Source: Tulasnella sp. 424 (lineage: Eukaryota > Basidiomycota > Agaricomycetes > Cantharellales > Tulasnellaceae). From it: a stretch of DNA of 64,000 nt. Below the pieces are notes generated by a model. That model ran no database searches. It was given only the letters and a program-made list of their open reading frames with translations, and was not told the origin of the DNA. A program made the position numbers and the translations under genes. The stretch is from the NCBI GenBank assembly GCA_019633425.1, contig WSUB01000028.1, positions 1 through 64,000 on the forward strand. Direction: 5' to 3'. Positions 44,167 through 56,604 of this stretch are shown one piece after another (positions within the stretch are counted from its first letter, which is position 1; every line of letters starts with the position of its first letter).

Positions 44167-46660
44167 TCATGGGGCTTTTACTCGGTTAGATAGTTGACGG
44201 AGTTTCGTAGCTTGGTCCAAAGCGTGAGATACATTCTTGGTTTGCCCGAGTTGTTCGAAGAGTTCGGCAGCTTCTTTATAAAGACGAATCGCGTCGTTGT
44301 AGACCTCCTGATCACGATGCACGTCAGCGAGGCCCTGTAGAGCGAACGCTCTCCCGTATCGGTCGCCGATGTCGGTACAGAATTGCAAGGCTTCCGAAAG
44401 GAGCGTGATGGCCTGGCTGAACTCATTTCGAAACCGATGCACCTGAGCGAGACCCCGAAGAGCTGCAATTTTCCCGAATTTGTCGCCAATTTCGGTGCGG
44501 ATTTGTAGCTCCTCGGAGTAGAATGTAATGGCCTGGCTGAACTCTTTCTGAGCCCGATGCACGTCAGCAAGGCCTCCTAGAGCATCGGCTCTCCTTCGTT
44601 TGTCGCCGATGTCGGTGAGGATTTGTAGGGCCTCAGAGTAGAATGTAATGGCCTGGTCGTACTCTTTCTGTAACCGATAGACCTCAGCGAGACCCAAAAG
44701 AGCAGTGGCTCTCCCTTGTCTGTCGCCGTTGTCAGTGCGGATTTGTAGGGCCTCAGAGTAGAACGTAATGGCCTGGCCGTACTCTTTCTGTAACCGATGA
44801 ATCGCAGCCAGACCCCAAAGAGCAGCGGCTCTCCCTAGTTTGTCGTTAAGGTCGGTGAGGATTTCAAGGGCCTCCGAGTAGAGTGGAATGGCCTTGCTGT
44901 ACTCGCGCTGAAACCGAGCCACCGCACCCAGCTGCATCAGTGCGGCAGCTTTTCCTTTCCGGTCATCACTGTCCGTGTAGCCACCGGCAGCCTTGGTGTA
45001 GAAGTCCAATGCATTGAGGTAGTCACCCTGCTGCTTGTACATTTGTCCCAGTTTCATAAAAAGCTGGGGAGAGGGAGCCCCGGAAGCCGCTGTATCCGAG
45101 GTCCGGAGAAGGTTTGGAATAACCATGGGCTGTTTTGAAATCGATCAATTGCGTGTAACCAATCCTGATGAGCATTACTCACCATCCAGCTGATTGACTT
45201 TTGACAGTACTCAGCATTCGGACGTTTGCTGGGGTCAATGCTCCAACACGCAAGCATGATGGAGCAAAGCGCCTGGATCAGCGACATACGAGCGTCGCCG
45301 GTGATGGAGGGGAGATCTCCCTGAATGACGCGTATGATAACGACCGTGTCCTTGACTTCTTGAAAGGGAATAAAGCCGGTCATGACCTAAATCGGAGCTT
45401 TTTGAGCCTCAAATGCGAATAGATACTCGTCCAACTCTGATGTCACCTCGTATGCTATCCACCCCAACGCCCAAATATCGCTGTAGAGGCCAGGCTCCTC
45501 GTCGTACAACAGCTCTGGAGCAGCCCAACGAAGGGTGTAATGATTTCCGGTCAAGGTTATGGTATTGGTCGAGGCGCAGAACGTTGCTTCGAGCGAAAGC
45601 GCCGCCGGGGGCTTGTTTTGAGCTGGCTTCGTTTCCTTGTTAAGACCGTCGGTTTTAAGATGACGGGCTGATCCGAAGTCGGTAATTACCGCGCGGCAGT
45701 TTGAGTTTACCAGTATGTTTAACTAACAAGTAGAGAAGAAAATTTGTCTAGTGTGTCATCATGGCACTGTTGGAACCTACCGATTTCAGGTCGCCGTGGC
45801 ATATGGGCGGCTGTCGGCTATGGAGGTACTCCACTCCACTCGACACGTCAAAAATCTAAAGCACGACTCTTCAGAGCTGGTTCGATGACAAGTAGTTCGA
45901 CCGTACCAGCGAGATCCGCTCAGGAATTTCCCACTCAGCCGACCCGATAAAGTCCTTCAAGGTACCGTTGTCTTCCCAGGGGAAGACCAGCCAGACTATA
46001 TCCTTGGATAAGTCCTCGACGAATCCTTCGAGATCTATGATGTTTTGATGGGAAAGTCCGGCCAAGAATTCCGCTTCTCTGACCGTCAACTGAACTGAGA
46101 AATACAACCTTAGCATTGAAAGCCCTATGCAATAGGATGAAGCATTCTGACCCCCAATACCCGCGCTATATCGTCTGATATCTTCATCCTTTTTACCGCT
46201 ATAGCCTGTGAGATTAGAGTTGATGAGCTGCTCCACGTCCCGGTTAAAGGCTGGAGACGCTGAGCGGTACCGACCTTCCGCCGGTCAGAGGTTTCTCCAG
46301 GACTGCCACTGGAGCTAAGACCTTTGTTTTTGGTGGGATCGGGTTGGTTCGTTCCGTCATTTCCACCGGTGGGAGAGACCAAAAACGCTCGTGAAACCGT
46401 CGCCTGGCCCCCCGAGATCTCGCGAGCCTCACTAGGAAATTCGACGAAGGACTGGTCAATCCGCCACTTCGCAAGCTTTTCAAGCCTATCCCTCTGCGAG
46501 ATAAGCATAGTTTTGGTGAGCCGTTGGAATCGCCATTTGAGACTTGAGAGCAACGTACCATATTGGCGCTTGGCTGGAATCTACTCGAGGAAGCGTCAGG
46601 GTTCGACGGTGACCCAGGCAATCCACTAAGATTGGCATCGTGGCTCCCGTCGTTTTTCAT
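44167..46660 (-). CDS. Protein kinase with C-terminal TPR repeats
   Basis: Start at 46660 (MKNDGSHDANLSG), exon 1 to 46559, exon 2 from 46493; later introns are approximate. A Ser/Gly-rich N-terminus precedes a TKL-like kinase: ATP lysine in AIAVKRMKISDD (about 46180), hinge LVFPWEDNGTLKDFI, catalytic loop PICHGDLK (about 45790), ITDFGSARHL, APELL, and DPSKRPNAE. The last exon (45126-44167) holds seven 40-residue tetratricopeptide repeats of the pattern ALxGLAxVHRxQKEYxQAI then TFYSEALQI, well conserved with each other. TPRs bind partner proteins, here probably presenting targets or regulators to the kinase. The HRD arginine is Gly (HGD), as in some active fungal TKL kinases. Role unknown; Agaricomycetes have many such fusions. 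Confidence 0.7.
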
Positions 46661-47328
46661 TGAAAGTTCCTAGCGGAAAGGGGCTCGTTGACTGTGAGAG
46701 TCGGCGTTCAAGGTTCTATCGCCAATCGCCACGTGCAAATCAAGTTAACATCCCCTCAATCACGCGCCACCATCGTAGACCCTGATCACACAACTCTGGG
46801 AGGCAATTTTACCTGGATCAGGGAAGTTGTCGGAGCAAGGAGATATCTCAAGCAGCTGTGGTTAATGCCTTCCTCTGTTCTGGTTTCTATTGTGAAATCT
46901 GCCAAGCAGCGCCGGGCTGAATTTTGAAGCCGCCCGCCATCCCCTCAAGGTCCACCACTCGCATTCGCTGCAACACGCGCGTGATCAAGCCAGTTAGAGT
47001 CTACCCAATTTTCCTCAAGGTCCATTTTTTGTTCTTTCAGGATGAATCCATCGCCTTCGAGTCGCCCCTCAGCAGTCTCGACCCGGAGCTAAGGCCTAAA
47101 GTCAGCGGAAAGTCGATCGCGAATTGTCTGGCTCGCATTTATAAAAGGCTGCAGTGCAGACTCGTCTATTACGAGCGCTGATTGGCCGATAGTTCCTGAA
47201 CTTTCTGCAAGAAAAAGGCGAAGGGGGGCACGTGATTCGCGTTAACCTCCTGTCGAAGCTCTTTTCGCCTGACCAGCCATGGTGGCTCTTGAAACTCATT
47301 CACTCTATTACCTCCGTTCTACATTTGG
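46661..47328. other. Upstream region of kinase-TPR gene; inverted repeat
   Basis: Holds the promoter side of the kinase-TPR gene and, at 47110-47279, the inverted copy of 40614-40780. No gene recognised. Confidence 0.5.
47110..47279. repeat. Inverted repeat partner of 40614-40780
   Basis: Reverse-complement match to the region upstream of the sugar kinase. It includes CACGTG near 47229 and a TATA-like ATTTATAAAAGG near 47138. It lies 50 bases before the broken sugar-kinase copy. Confidence 0.8.
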
Positions 47329-47482
47329 GCTCTTCAAACACGCCAAGTGGCGTAGGGGAGAATGAAAGAATGGTCGTGTTCAAGGACGATGGAGACTACG
47401 ACGAAGACGATGTGATTGACGAAAGTGGTGCGGACAATGCTTTCGTGGTCGATAAGTGGCCCCCCGGGTTCCATGTCTCGGC
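47329..47482 (+). pseudogene. Sugar-kinase copy, left fragment
   Basis: Matches 42600-42751 of the sugar kinase (end of exon 3 and start of intron 3), reading VVFKDDGDYDEDDVIDESGA then DNAFVVDK. The intron donor is mutated (gccGGTAAG in the parent, gtcGATAAG here). The hAT element begins right after. Confidence 0.85.
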
Positions 47483-50400
47483 TAGGCCTGCTCAAATACA
47501 AATAAATAAATTTGGAGACATATTTTGAATAAATATTCCGAAAATATTATGCTGGGCCTCGTAATATAATATAATGTAATTTAACGCCAGATAATAGATT
47601 ATAATAGGATATAATACAATATAATATATTACTTGAGGGTCCGAGCTGAAGCTATTCTGGAAGTATTACTACATCATCGCCAAGTCCCTCTGTGAGCCAT
47701 TCTTTTGCGCAGATGGTCATCCGAGCCGTGTTGGCCGTCATCGAGGACCTTGATTCTGTAATGACATGCCTGCACACTGAGAACAGGCGCTCCACGGATA
47801 TGCTAACGCCAGGAATGGCTAACATATCTCGAGCCAGTCGAGCGAGAATGGGGAACATGCCTTCATGTTTCTATAGCAAGAAGATTAAAAATGAGCGGCC
47901 GCTTGATCGATAGGAAGATGCTGACCTTCCACCAGTCCAGTACATCGTCATAGTGAGTGCAGGGAAAGGTGTCTCGAAGATAGCTATCGAGCTCCACAAG
48001 GTTAGCCTCCCGCGATACACGATGGCTGATTGTGTCCGCAAGAAGTCCCGAAGATTTCCGTGCCGATTGTGTTGCACCGCCCAAGGAACCATCGGCTCCA
48101 AAGGTTTGAGCAGCATATTTCTCGGCGTACTCCGAGTACTTTTGGGTGATCAGTACGCGCGCTCGTGTAGCGACACCAGTGGAGTCCCAGTGAGTTTTAT
48201 CTTTGAACCACGACACGCGGTAACTCGGGTGAAGTACTGGCCACATGTTATGCCGTCAGAATTGGAGTTGAGGAACAAGCGAACCAAACGTACCAACGAC
48301 AAGTAAATGAAGCTCGGATGAGCACGCAACCATGATGTACTTCACCAACTTCACCAAAGCAGCATCAAATGCGTCCTCGCAGATCACTGTCTCTGATCCT
48401 CCCCTTTGCGCAGCCTCTTTCCCCTCCTCCAGCTTCGCTTCGATTGCCTTGTACAATGGAAGAACCATAGGCAATGTCGGTACGTCTGCTCTTGACAGCT
48501 CAACTGTGGCTGAGTGGAAAGACTGGCCGCATCAATTGGTCAATAAACGTGCAAAGCAAAGTAGACCTCGACCACATACCTCCAGAACTTCGCAAACCTG
48601 CTCAATCGCTTCTCACTCCCAAGGTGTGACATACCAGCGGAGGCGGCGCTCCCTTGCAGTCTTGAGCTTTTTTCCAGTCTTCCCTTCTTCAAGCTGACCG
48701 ACGTACTGATCCAAAGCCTGCCACAAAACCGTGTGTGAGGCTTCAAAATCGATCATATATCGTATACAAAATGTACCGCTCGGAGCTGCTTCGCTCGCTT
48801 CAGCTCCGCATACCTTGAATTCCAGCGAACATCCATTCCCTTCATTAAGCCGAGTTTATGGAACTCCGGACTACAATATTTAACAACAAGACCACGAAAT
48901 TTACTTTGTTGAATTGCAGAACGATTGATATGGGTGATTAATTCGTGGACCTAGGTGGCCGAGGATAGGTTAATAAGCTGCTGAACTTCAAATCGGAAAT
49001 GGTCTCACCTTCTCGACAAGGTTTGGTGTTTTAGATCTTGCAGCCCCTCGATCTCCAACTCCTTCTCCGCTGACCAATTCGTCCTCCCACTCAGAGTCAG
49101 TATCGTCGACGCTTTCTTGGTTTAGCTGGTTTGAACGAGTGTCCCTGGTCGCTCTTTTAGCCTTCCTCTCCTCAGCTTCGAAGCGAGCGGCCTCTTGCTC
49201 CTCCTCGGCCAGCAATTCCAAATCGGTCTCGGCGGTATATACCAAGCCATGTCTCCGGTTGTACTTGATATAGTAGTCAACCTCATCTACTGGTAGAGCC
49301 ATTCCGAAGTGAGATAAGAGTTCTCTGATGGCAAGGAGAGCATTTCAGAGACGATGACTCGGAGGATCTGGGAGAACAAAAATACTGACTGAGCCACTAA
49401 GTGGACCACATGACCGGCACATCCAACGTTGCTGACATCTGGCGGAGGAGATTCCAAGTCTGTTTGGAATGCCTTTCTTCGACGCTTTGAAAGGGCACGG
49501 TTGTGAACCTGGTTACTGCTAGTATTGTCAGCGACATTTGCTGACAAGTAGATAGCGCAGAGAAATGAGTAAGGAGAACGGAGGACGGTAACGAAAAGCT
49601 CAAGCGGAGATACTCATCTTAATCGCTGCATCGTATTCAACTAGTGCACTGAACATTAACTTGCCCGTGATTGCTCCTGAGTGACCTTCGCCCAGGTGAA
49701 TCAAATCAAGAACATGCGACTCAAGTGCCCATTTGTCGGAAATCCAGAATATCTTCGTCCCAAGGAATGCAAAGGCCGAGTTGCGACTGCTCCAGACGTC
49801 TGATGATGTTGCGCATTGTGAGGTGAGGGCCTAGGGATGAGACCGTTGGAGATTCTCGTCAGTTTCAGATGCCAGATCAGTTTCCCACATACCTTGATTC
49901 TCTCTTTCAGCTTCTCACGTAGAACTCCATAGAGAACGTCCAGGTCCCTTCGAATCGTATGTCGAGATGGGAGGGTAATAGCTGGCATTGAATATTTGAA
50001 GAGTTGCTTGATACCGGAGCCCTCGGTAAAGGCGAACGGAAGACCATCCCTGATTATTGCCTTCACAAGGTGAAGTCGGAAACCTTCCCGAGAAAACGTC
50101 GGCGCGGGCTCCTCCTTGGCACGTACGGTGAAGTCGTGCATTATTTGTTGCTGATAACCTAATTTGGCTTCAGGAGCGAGCTTGAACACTGACTGGGGCT
50201 CTGAAGTGGTCGTTGAGAGAGTTTCGGATTTGGATGACGGAACGTTGGCTCCATAAGCATACTTAGCCGGAATCTTGCACTTATTGGATTTGAGGTGCGA
50301 GCTAAAGTTGCTGACTAGGGGTCGGTCTAGCGTCTCGTTGCTATAGTCCTTTACCCCTGATGTGCGCGGAGTTGTTCGGATGGCTCTAAAAGGTAAGCAG

Positions 50401-51946
50401 AGATGTCAACAACGATCCCTGACGAAGACAGAATACCCGCTGTTTCACTCACTCGCACCAGTTACAGGTCCAAACCCATATAGTGCAGCCCTTCTGATTG
50501 GCTGGTGTCAGAGTCCAATGGGCGAATGCCCAGAGAGAGATTGTCGATTTTCGTACTGCGGAAACCTTTGGGACTTCATTTTCCGACTCCCTCTCGTCAC
50601 CCGATGAACCACTCAACGGTGTTTTCCCTCTTGCTTGTTTATGCTTTTCAATCGCCTTTGTTTGCATTCTGGTCTAGTTATGATATTAGTACAGTTCCAC
50701 GAGCAAAGAAAATACGGTGAGACGAACCTTTTTCTCTTTGATAATCTTTGCTTCCTTCGAAAGCGGAACCCTCGGCTTGGCCTGCTTCTTCAGCAAATTG
50801 GCTCCTGGCTTCCTCAAAATGGTCTTCTTTGCCAAACCTGCGCTCTTGCGCTTGGACTTGCGGCCAGTTGTTAGTTCGATTGATTCCAACGGAGTTGTCC
50901 CTCCACCCAAGACTTACCTCTGTCTGACTTGGGCGCGATATCTCCACAACTTCGTCACTTTCGTCACTCCTGGTGTCAAAGGATTGATCTAATTCTTGAC
51001 TAATCACGGAGGAAGCTTCATCGTCGTCACTCCTCGCAATGTTCGACGTGGATCCTTGACCCAATAGTCAGTGTCGCAGATGTGTGATCAACATATCCCA
51101 CATACCTCTTTGGTTTCTCACATCTGGTTCTACTGCTTGTGCTTCTGTAGGCGCCACGACTGTTGAGTCGGACGATGCAGAAGGATTTTCTCCTAAACTA
51201 AAGACCATCGCTTAGATCGCAGACGGGGACGCGCACGTCACGGTTCTAACAGTTGTCACTTACACATCCTTTACAAGCCCTATAAACCTCTCGATGCGTA
51301 GCGCCAATAGATACATCTCCGTGCCCAAATCTTGCTTCGAGAAGTGAACAAAGAAGTCGTAGACCACACCAACTCCGTATCTTCCACCAATAGCCACGTT
51401 AGACTTGCATTGGAAGGCTCTTGTCCATGTTTGATCAATCACATAGTAAGCATTCTCCCCATCTGGTACATCAAGATTGCTGAAGTTGATGTGAACAGGA
51501 CCATTCTTAGGAGCCCGAGGGCATGAGGGAGGGAGCTGCTTGATAAGTGCTTTGAGAGTGGAGAGGAGTGCGGGAAGGGGGTTCACGTTGTCGGGTGCCA
51601 TCATGGGTTTTTTTTGTTCGGATGGGGAAGAGACGGAGCAGCAGTCCAAAACAAAAGGTTCATGGGTTCGTTTTGCTTGCTGGGCGCACTTGGTCATCAG
51701 CCATCGCCGTCACCATCGGAGTTGGAACCTCAGCCCAAATGCCAAGGCCCGTTGCCAGCCGCTCCTTGCCTGTGTGATGGCCCATAATAAAAATAAATAC
51801 GGTCGAGTATTTTAATATAATGATAATTTATTGTAATGTATCATAGAATAATCATATACTATAATACATGACAACCGGTATTTTAATCTATTTAATCGTA
51901 TTTAACACCTTGTAATATTATTTACTTGTATTCTTGAGCAGGCCTA
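47483..51946 (-). mobile_element. hAT-family DNA transposon, complete ends
   Basis: The element is 4464 bp. Both ends read TAGGCCTGCTCAA inward (13-bp perfect terminal inverted repeats). The flanks are 8-bp target duplications GTCTCGGC (47475-47482) and GTCTCGGT (51947-51954), one mismatch. AT-rich TAATATAATA runs lie inside both ends (47560-47640, 51790-51930). One transposase gene on the minus strand fills the interior. The ends, 8-bp duplications and dimerisation motif fit the hAT superfamily. Confidence 0.9.
47652..51604 (-). CDS. hAT transposase
   Basis: Multi-exon. Likely start at 51604 (MMAPDNVNPLPALL) and stop at 47652. A BED-type zinc finger can be read in two exons: WTCNWC near 50455-50475 and LVSNFSSHLKSNKC near 50280-50315. 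The central part has the hAT-like FKLAPEAKLGYQQQIMHDF, RHTIRRDLDVLYG and a Cys/His motif CAGHVVHLVAQ. The C-terminus has the dimerisation signature MLAIPGVSISVERLFS. Internal exons between 48250 and 49650 are only partly resolved, and I cannot exclude frameshifts. It catalyses cut-and-paste transposition in the nucleus. The neat ends suggest recent activity. Confidence 0.75.
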
Positions 51947-53216
51947 GTCTCGGTGGACATCACCTTGTGCGTCTCAATCGGTGGAATAGATACCCCTTGC
52001 AAAGATCCACTGGCGCTGATGACCCCTGACAATGGCCGACAAGCCTTTGTAGCACCTAAACCAGACTGATTGACTTATGCCAATACAGATAGTTAATTAT
52101 TAACCTTGTGTAGCACCCCTATCACTGACCAGGCCTGCTCAAGTGCAAACCCCAAATGGGCAGAGGGACTGCCATGATATCCTGCTTTTTATATCTAAGA
52201 CATGCGTCAATTGGTCTCATATATATATGAATGTATGCAATTTTTGGTACATTTGGCATTTTGTTGTTAGCTATTAACCAACCCAAGAACAGGGAAAGCA
52301 GCACAGTGGAAAGCAAAAGCGGATGTGAGCCATGACAACTTGTGTTTTTCTTTTTTTCCCAAAGTCTCCCACATCCAAGCGGCCCCTTTTTCAAGGGGGT
52401 AAACATGCGGGGTTTGAACTCCGAACATGCAAACAAACAGGGTCCTCCCCTGCGTATACTTAGTTCCGAGCAGTTCAAGTTCAAACTTCATTCGTCCTCA
52501 CCTCACTCTTCCCTCTTGGACGTTGTGGCCTCCCTCCATTCAGCTAAAATTCTCTCCTAACCCCATCCAAGTAAGCTGCTGATGCGTTGACTGAGTTCTA
52601 TACCTGCTAAAGCTTTCTGTCTGCTTCAGTCCGCGTTCCTTCAGTGTATTTGGACAACTGAAAGTTAGGCCTTTACTGCCCTATCTCGACGAGCTGCTAA
52701 CCCAGGGCTTGTAGACCTAGCGAAGTAGCCCCCAGACCATTTTTGGGTTACTTGGTGAGCAGGACGGACTCTCGCATTGCCATTGTACCATACTGACCAT
52801 CTTTTGTACCCAGATACCATGGCCCTCGACGATAAACTTCCCACTTATTTCTTTCATTATTTAGTACTACTACCATAGCCTACATCTAATATCCTGTGTA
52901 TGTAATTGATAGAATGAGACTATCTTGCTTGCATCTAGAATATGCACCATGAAGGTGCCCAAGTGCTGGTCATTGCTAGTATTTAGACTGTTGCTGGCTT
53001 CTCTGATGGGTGCTGACCAGACTCCTACAAGGTCTGCAAGATTTCTAAGTCTGACAGATCTGAGGAAAATTGATAATGCCAACCATGCTCGGTAAACGCT
53101 TATAAAAAAGGGGAAATGTGCCATAGGTCTTATGCATCTTACAGATCTTATGAGGGCTGATCCGTTTCTTATCAGGTCTGGTCAGACTGGTGTGCCGGGG
53201 GTCATGGACTTTGGAC
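51947..53216. other. Second insertion or unrelated DNA inside the broken sugar-kinase copy
   Basis: About 1.2 kb with no match to the parent gene beyond the first few dozen bases after the target duplication. At 52133 there is an isolated aggcctgctcaag, the same word as the hAT end, but no matching right end was found. No coding potential recognised. Confidence 0.5.
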
Positions 53217-53490
53217 TAGGAATGATATACTTTCTGTCATGTCGAGTCTTACCCAACCTCACTTCCTTGCCAGTTCAGCCTGTGAGTCTGCGACCACGCA
53301 ATCACAGTCTGGAGGTGTCAAGCCTTCCATATTGCAAATGGTTTTGGAAGAGAATTTGGGAGCGTGGGCGGTGGAGGCTGGAAGAACGTCTGAGATTTGT
53401 GACTGGGATGATGGGCCGGAAAGTTTGCATTAAGGGCTTTGCTGGGTTGGCAAGGGCAATGGAGAAAGTTGGATGCTTCAACAATTGACG
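53217..53490 (+). pseudogene. Sugar-kinase copy, right fragment
   Basis: Matches exon 4 of the sugar kinase (42791-43050) almost throughout, with the AG acceptor kept (ctag before GAATGATATA). It reads GRKVCIKGFAGLARAMEKVG then CFNN and stop. A frame change near 53290 separates its first part (MIYFLSCRVLPNLTSLPVQP) from the rest. Confidence 0.85.
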
Positions 53491-53692
53491 TTGGACTTGC
53501 TGGTTATTCATCATGTTTGACTCTGCACTTCCAGGCTCACACGATAGACAAGCAATACATCACACTTTATTCAACAGGTGAAACGTCTGCCTACACATGA
53601 CAATTAGGTGAAGTTACAAAATCTATGAGAGTGTCTTCCTCCCCAGGATTCGTTCTTTCTACCCATGCACCGAGTTGGGATAGACAGAGGGT

Positions 53693-55390
53693 CTAGACTC
53701 CAAGGTTCGACCTCGCGAAGATGAACCATGGAACCTCCTTTGCGCACCTTATCAAAGACTGATTCCTTTGTGATGTTGGCATGAAATGGGTACAGCTTGA
53801 AATCGAGTGGGTCCTCACTGCCCCACAGAAGGAGAAGTAGTTGCCTCCATTTCCCACCTCTCCATCAAGTTCAATAATCGCATTATTTACTCCTAATTCA
53901 TAGTCAATATCCCCCGATGAAAAGACAATACACCTCGATCCCAAAGGGATGCCAGCGATATCTTGGACCATCCATGGAATGCTCCCATATGAGTCCGAGC
54001 GATTTGCAAAGGGGTACCATTTTTCGACATACTCGAACCAACCAGGAGCCAGTGTAGTCGGATATTCTGACGTCAGAAGGAGTTTTGGGTTGAACATCGC
54101 AGGGTTACTTCTGAATTTGGGCCAACGCTTTGGAGATGGGTGGATATCAGGAGAGGTCAAGTCCTAGTAAACTGTTGTTAAACCTGAGTCAGAGTTTTGG
54201 ATAAGCTATTCCTCACCGCATGAAAACTCTCTGAACTCTCTGTTGAACTATCTGCGTCCCGATTTCCAGCATCTGCAACCAATAGCTTCCCAGAGTGCAT
54301 CCCAACAACTACAATCCCAGTTGCTTCATTGAAGGACGCACAACGGGGGATATCCCCCACATCCCGAGGGACTGCCCACTGCGTCACAGCGTCCAGGGTT
54401 TGGGGAAGCCTCCTGAGACTTGGCAAAGAACAGGTGAAGGGCACGAGAGCTTGCTGAAATCATTCTAGACCCTGACTCGCCCCATGACAACATAAGATGG
54501 GTTGCCGCTACATATGCAACACTGTGTGTCTTGTAGAGCTGAAATTGAACAGAAGGGGTTGTTGATGGCCCAGAACGGTTTATGTCAATTTGGCTGATTA
54601 GCCAACCCCAGCCGACATAGACTGAACAGTAGATACTGGAATTGGTGGAATTTGAGGTGACATAGGCTGGGGGGCCAAAGTGGCCATGTATGGTGCGTGG
54701 ATCTGTATTTTGTATGTGGAAAGGATTGTTCGACTTGGAGATGAGGAGTGGTACCAGGTTCTATGCTGAGTGGTTTGAGAGCGGTTGATGTGATATAGAG
54801 ACTGATACTCCGATTTCGAGCCACCACAATGACATTCTCATGGAAGCATGTCAAGCACATTCCGGTTCTGGACAGATAAATGGAAGTGCCCACCGCCATA
54901 TGCTCTTGCAAGGAAGATATCCGTACCTCTGCAACTTGGTTTGCAACAGTGAGCTGGAGCACAGAGTAGTTTGCATGAGGAACAAACAAGAAACCCTGCG
55001 CACTCGTTTCCTTAGACCTAGCGAAACCCCACCAGCCATGTTGTTTGTCCTTTAGACCAGAGGATCCCAACGTGGTGTCACACGGGCTGAGTCTGTAAGT
55101 CTTCTTTGAATCTTGGTATTGGTGGGGGACATCAAGAATAAAAGAGTAAACATAATATTCACTTCAAACAGAGTCAGTGTACGTCAAATTTCACAATACT
55201 CAAACGCACAAGGTAGATATGTACAGCTCCAGTGGCTCCCCAGCTTTGTCAGCGATGGCATACCCGTCCACAGATCCCTTGAGCATCTCAAAAGACGTCA
55301 TTGGTTCACCCTGCTCTCCGACTCCCTTGATATCCCAAAGTTCAAGGTGACCCCTGAAAGTCTCCAACACAAGCCATCAAGACCTAAGTA
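53693..55390 (-). pseudogene. F-box/beta-propeller-like gene relic
   Basis: Three minus-strand blocks in order recall mushroom F-box proteins with a propeller-like C-terminal half: GWWGFARSKETSAQGFLFVP ... VAEVRISSLQ ... SIYLSRTGMCLTCFHENVIV (55070-54620), then a block with GDIPRCASFNEATGIVVVGM (54444-54178), then FEYVEKWYPFANRSDSYGSI ... GSRCIVFSSGDIDYELG (54160-53693). Fragments such as LWTGMPSLTKLG upstream (about 55250) may be the front part. Frames break between blocks beyond what simple introns explain, so it is probably decayed. Confidence 0.45.
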
Positions 55391-56604
55391 GGGTCATCTA
55401 CATTGCGGAGTCACCAGGAGGCATCCGCATTGTCCTTGACCAGCCATGGTCATGAGCGGCATACAAGAGGTCTGCCTTGGCCTGTGATTCTACCTCAGAA
55501 AGTTGGCCCAATCTCTGGGAGAGGTCTTCAGCAGTGGGTGGGGGAAGGTTGGTTTCTGGCGGGGCATGGTCAGGCCAAATTGTTGGGATATTTATGGATT
55601 GATCTTTGCAACCCATAAAGGGAGTGAGAGGATTTTGATCCATATGAGAGTGCATCTCAGGAGTCATCTACAAAAAGACCAAATGTAAATGCGACGATGA
55701 CTCATGTATAGATAAAAGGGAACTTGCCGGAAGGGTTAGGAGGGATTGACTACCTGCTTGCAGCCTCTGGACAGTGGCCGAAGGCATTGCAGGTAGCTGA
55801 CAAGCCAGGCTAGTATCTGGATTGGAGCTTGAAGGTGTAATGGTGGAAGGAGGGGCCGATGTTGGACCTGGTACTTGGTCTGATGGATCTGGATGGGAGG
55901 ACATGGCATCATGGTGGTGGTGGTGATGTCCTGACTCCTTGACGGTGGGGACTGTTGGACCCAGATGCATGGTGCCTGAGTTGGCAACAGCCTTGGCATC
56001 CCATCCTAGCTTTTGACAACCGCCCCCACTGGTACTAGTAGGCGTAGTTGCAAGAGACTGGGTTGGATGCTGATCAGCAGCAGAGGGACACTCTCTGTTA
56101 CTTAGAACGGGCCACTCAAACGTTCGGACCCAAATGCCGGCGGTTCATGAACACGTCTTTACCCATTTAGAGCACATGTATAATAAGATAGCTAGGCACA
56201 GGCTACATGCATACAATGTTTGAGAGTGCTGAGTAGGGACAAGAGAAGCTTAGAAGTTCAAGCAGGAGGTGGGGCCCAAGACTTTGATCGTTAGCTTAGG
56301 CCAGTCCATCGTAATGGACGAGAACATGGAGGATCTGAGTTGCACCATATCAAGCAGTTCTTGAGTGCTCCAGCTGCTTGTGAAAATGCAAAGTGAAATT
56401 TTCAACTTGTATATACAAGAAGTCAGACTTCAACGTGATCAGGGAACCTTTTGGTAAATAGCAGGTGGGACACTTGTCCTGAGTGGAAAAATGCCTTGGA
56501 ACACTGGACATCCACCAGCATTCACACACTATAGTAAATGAACAATCCTGAAGCAAGTCAAAACACAGGTTGCTGTACAGAGGCTTTCCTACTCCGTGCT
56601 GTGC
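55391..56604. other. Uncharacterised stretch
   Basis: Minus-strand open frames of low complexity (Pro/Ser/Thr-rich, and a HHHHHH run from a GTG repeat near 55915) show no family features. They may be parts of a neighbouring relic. Confidence 0.35.

Noticed and set aside
55668..55999. Protein with a HHHHHH run
   Set aside because: It arises from a GTG triplet repeat near 55915; no further sign of a gene.
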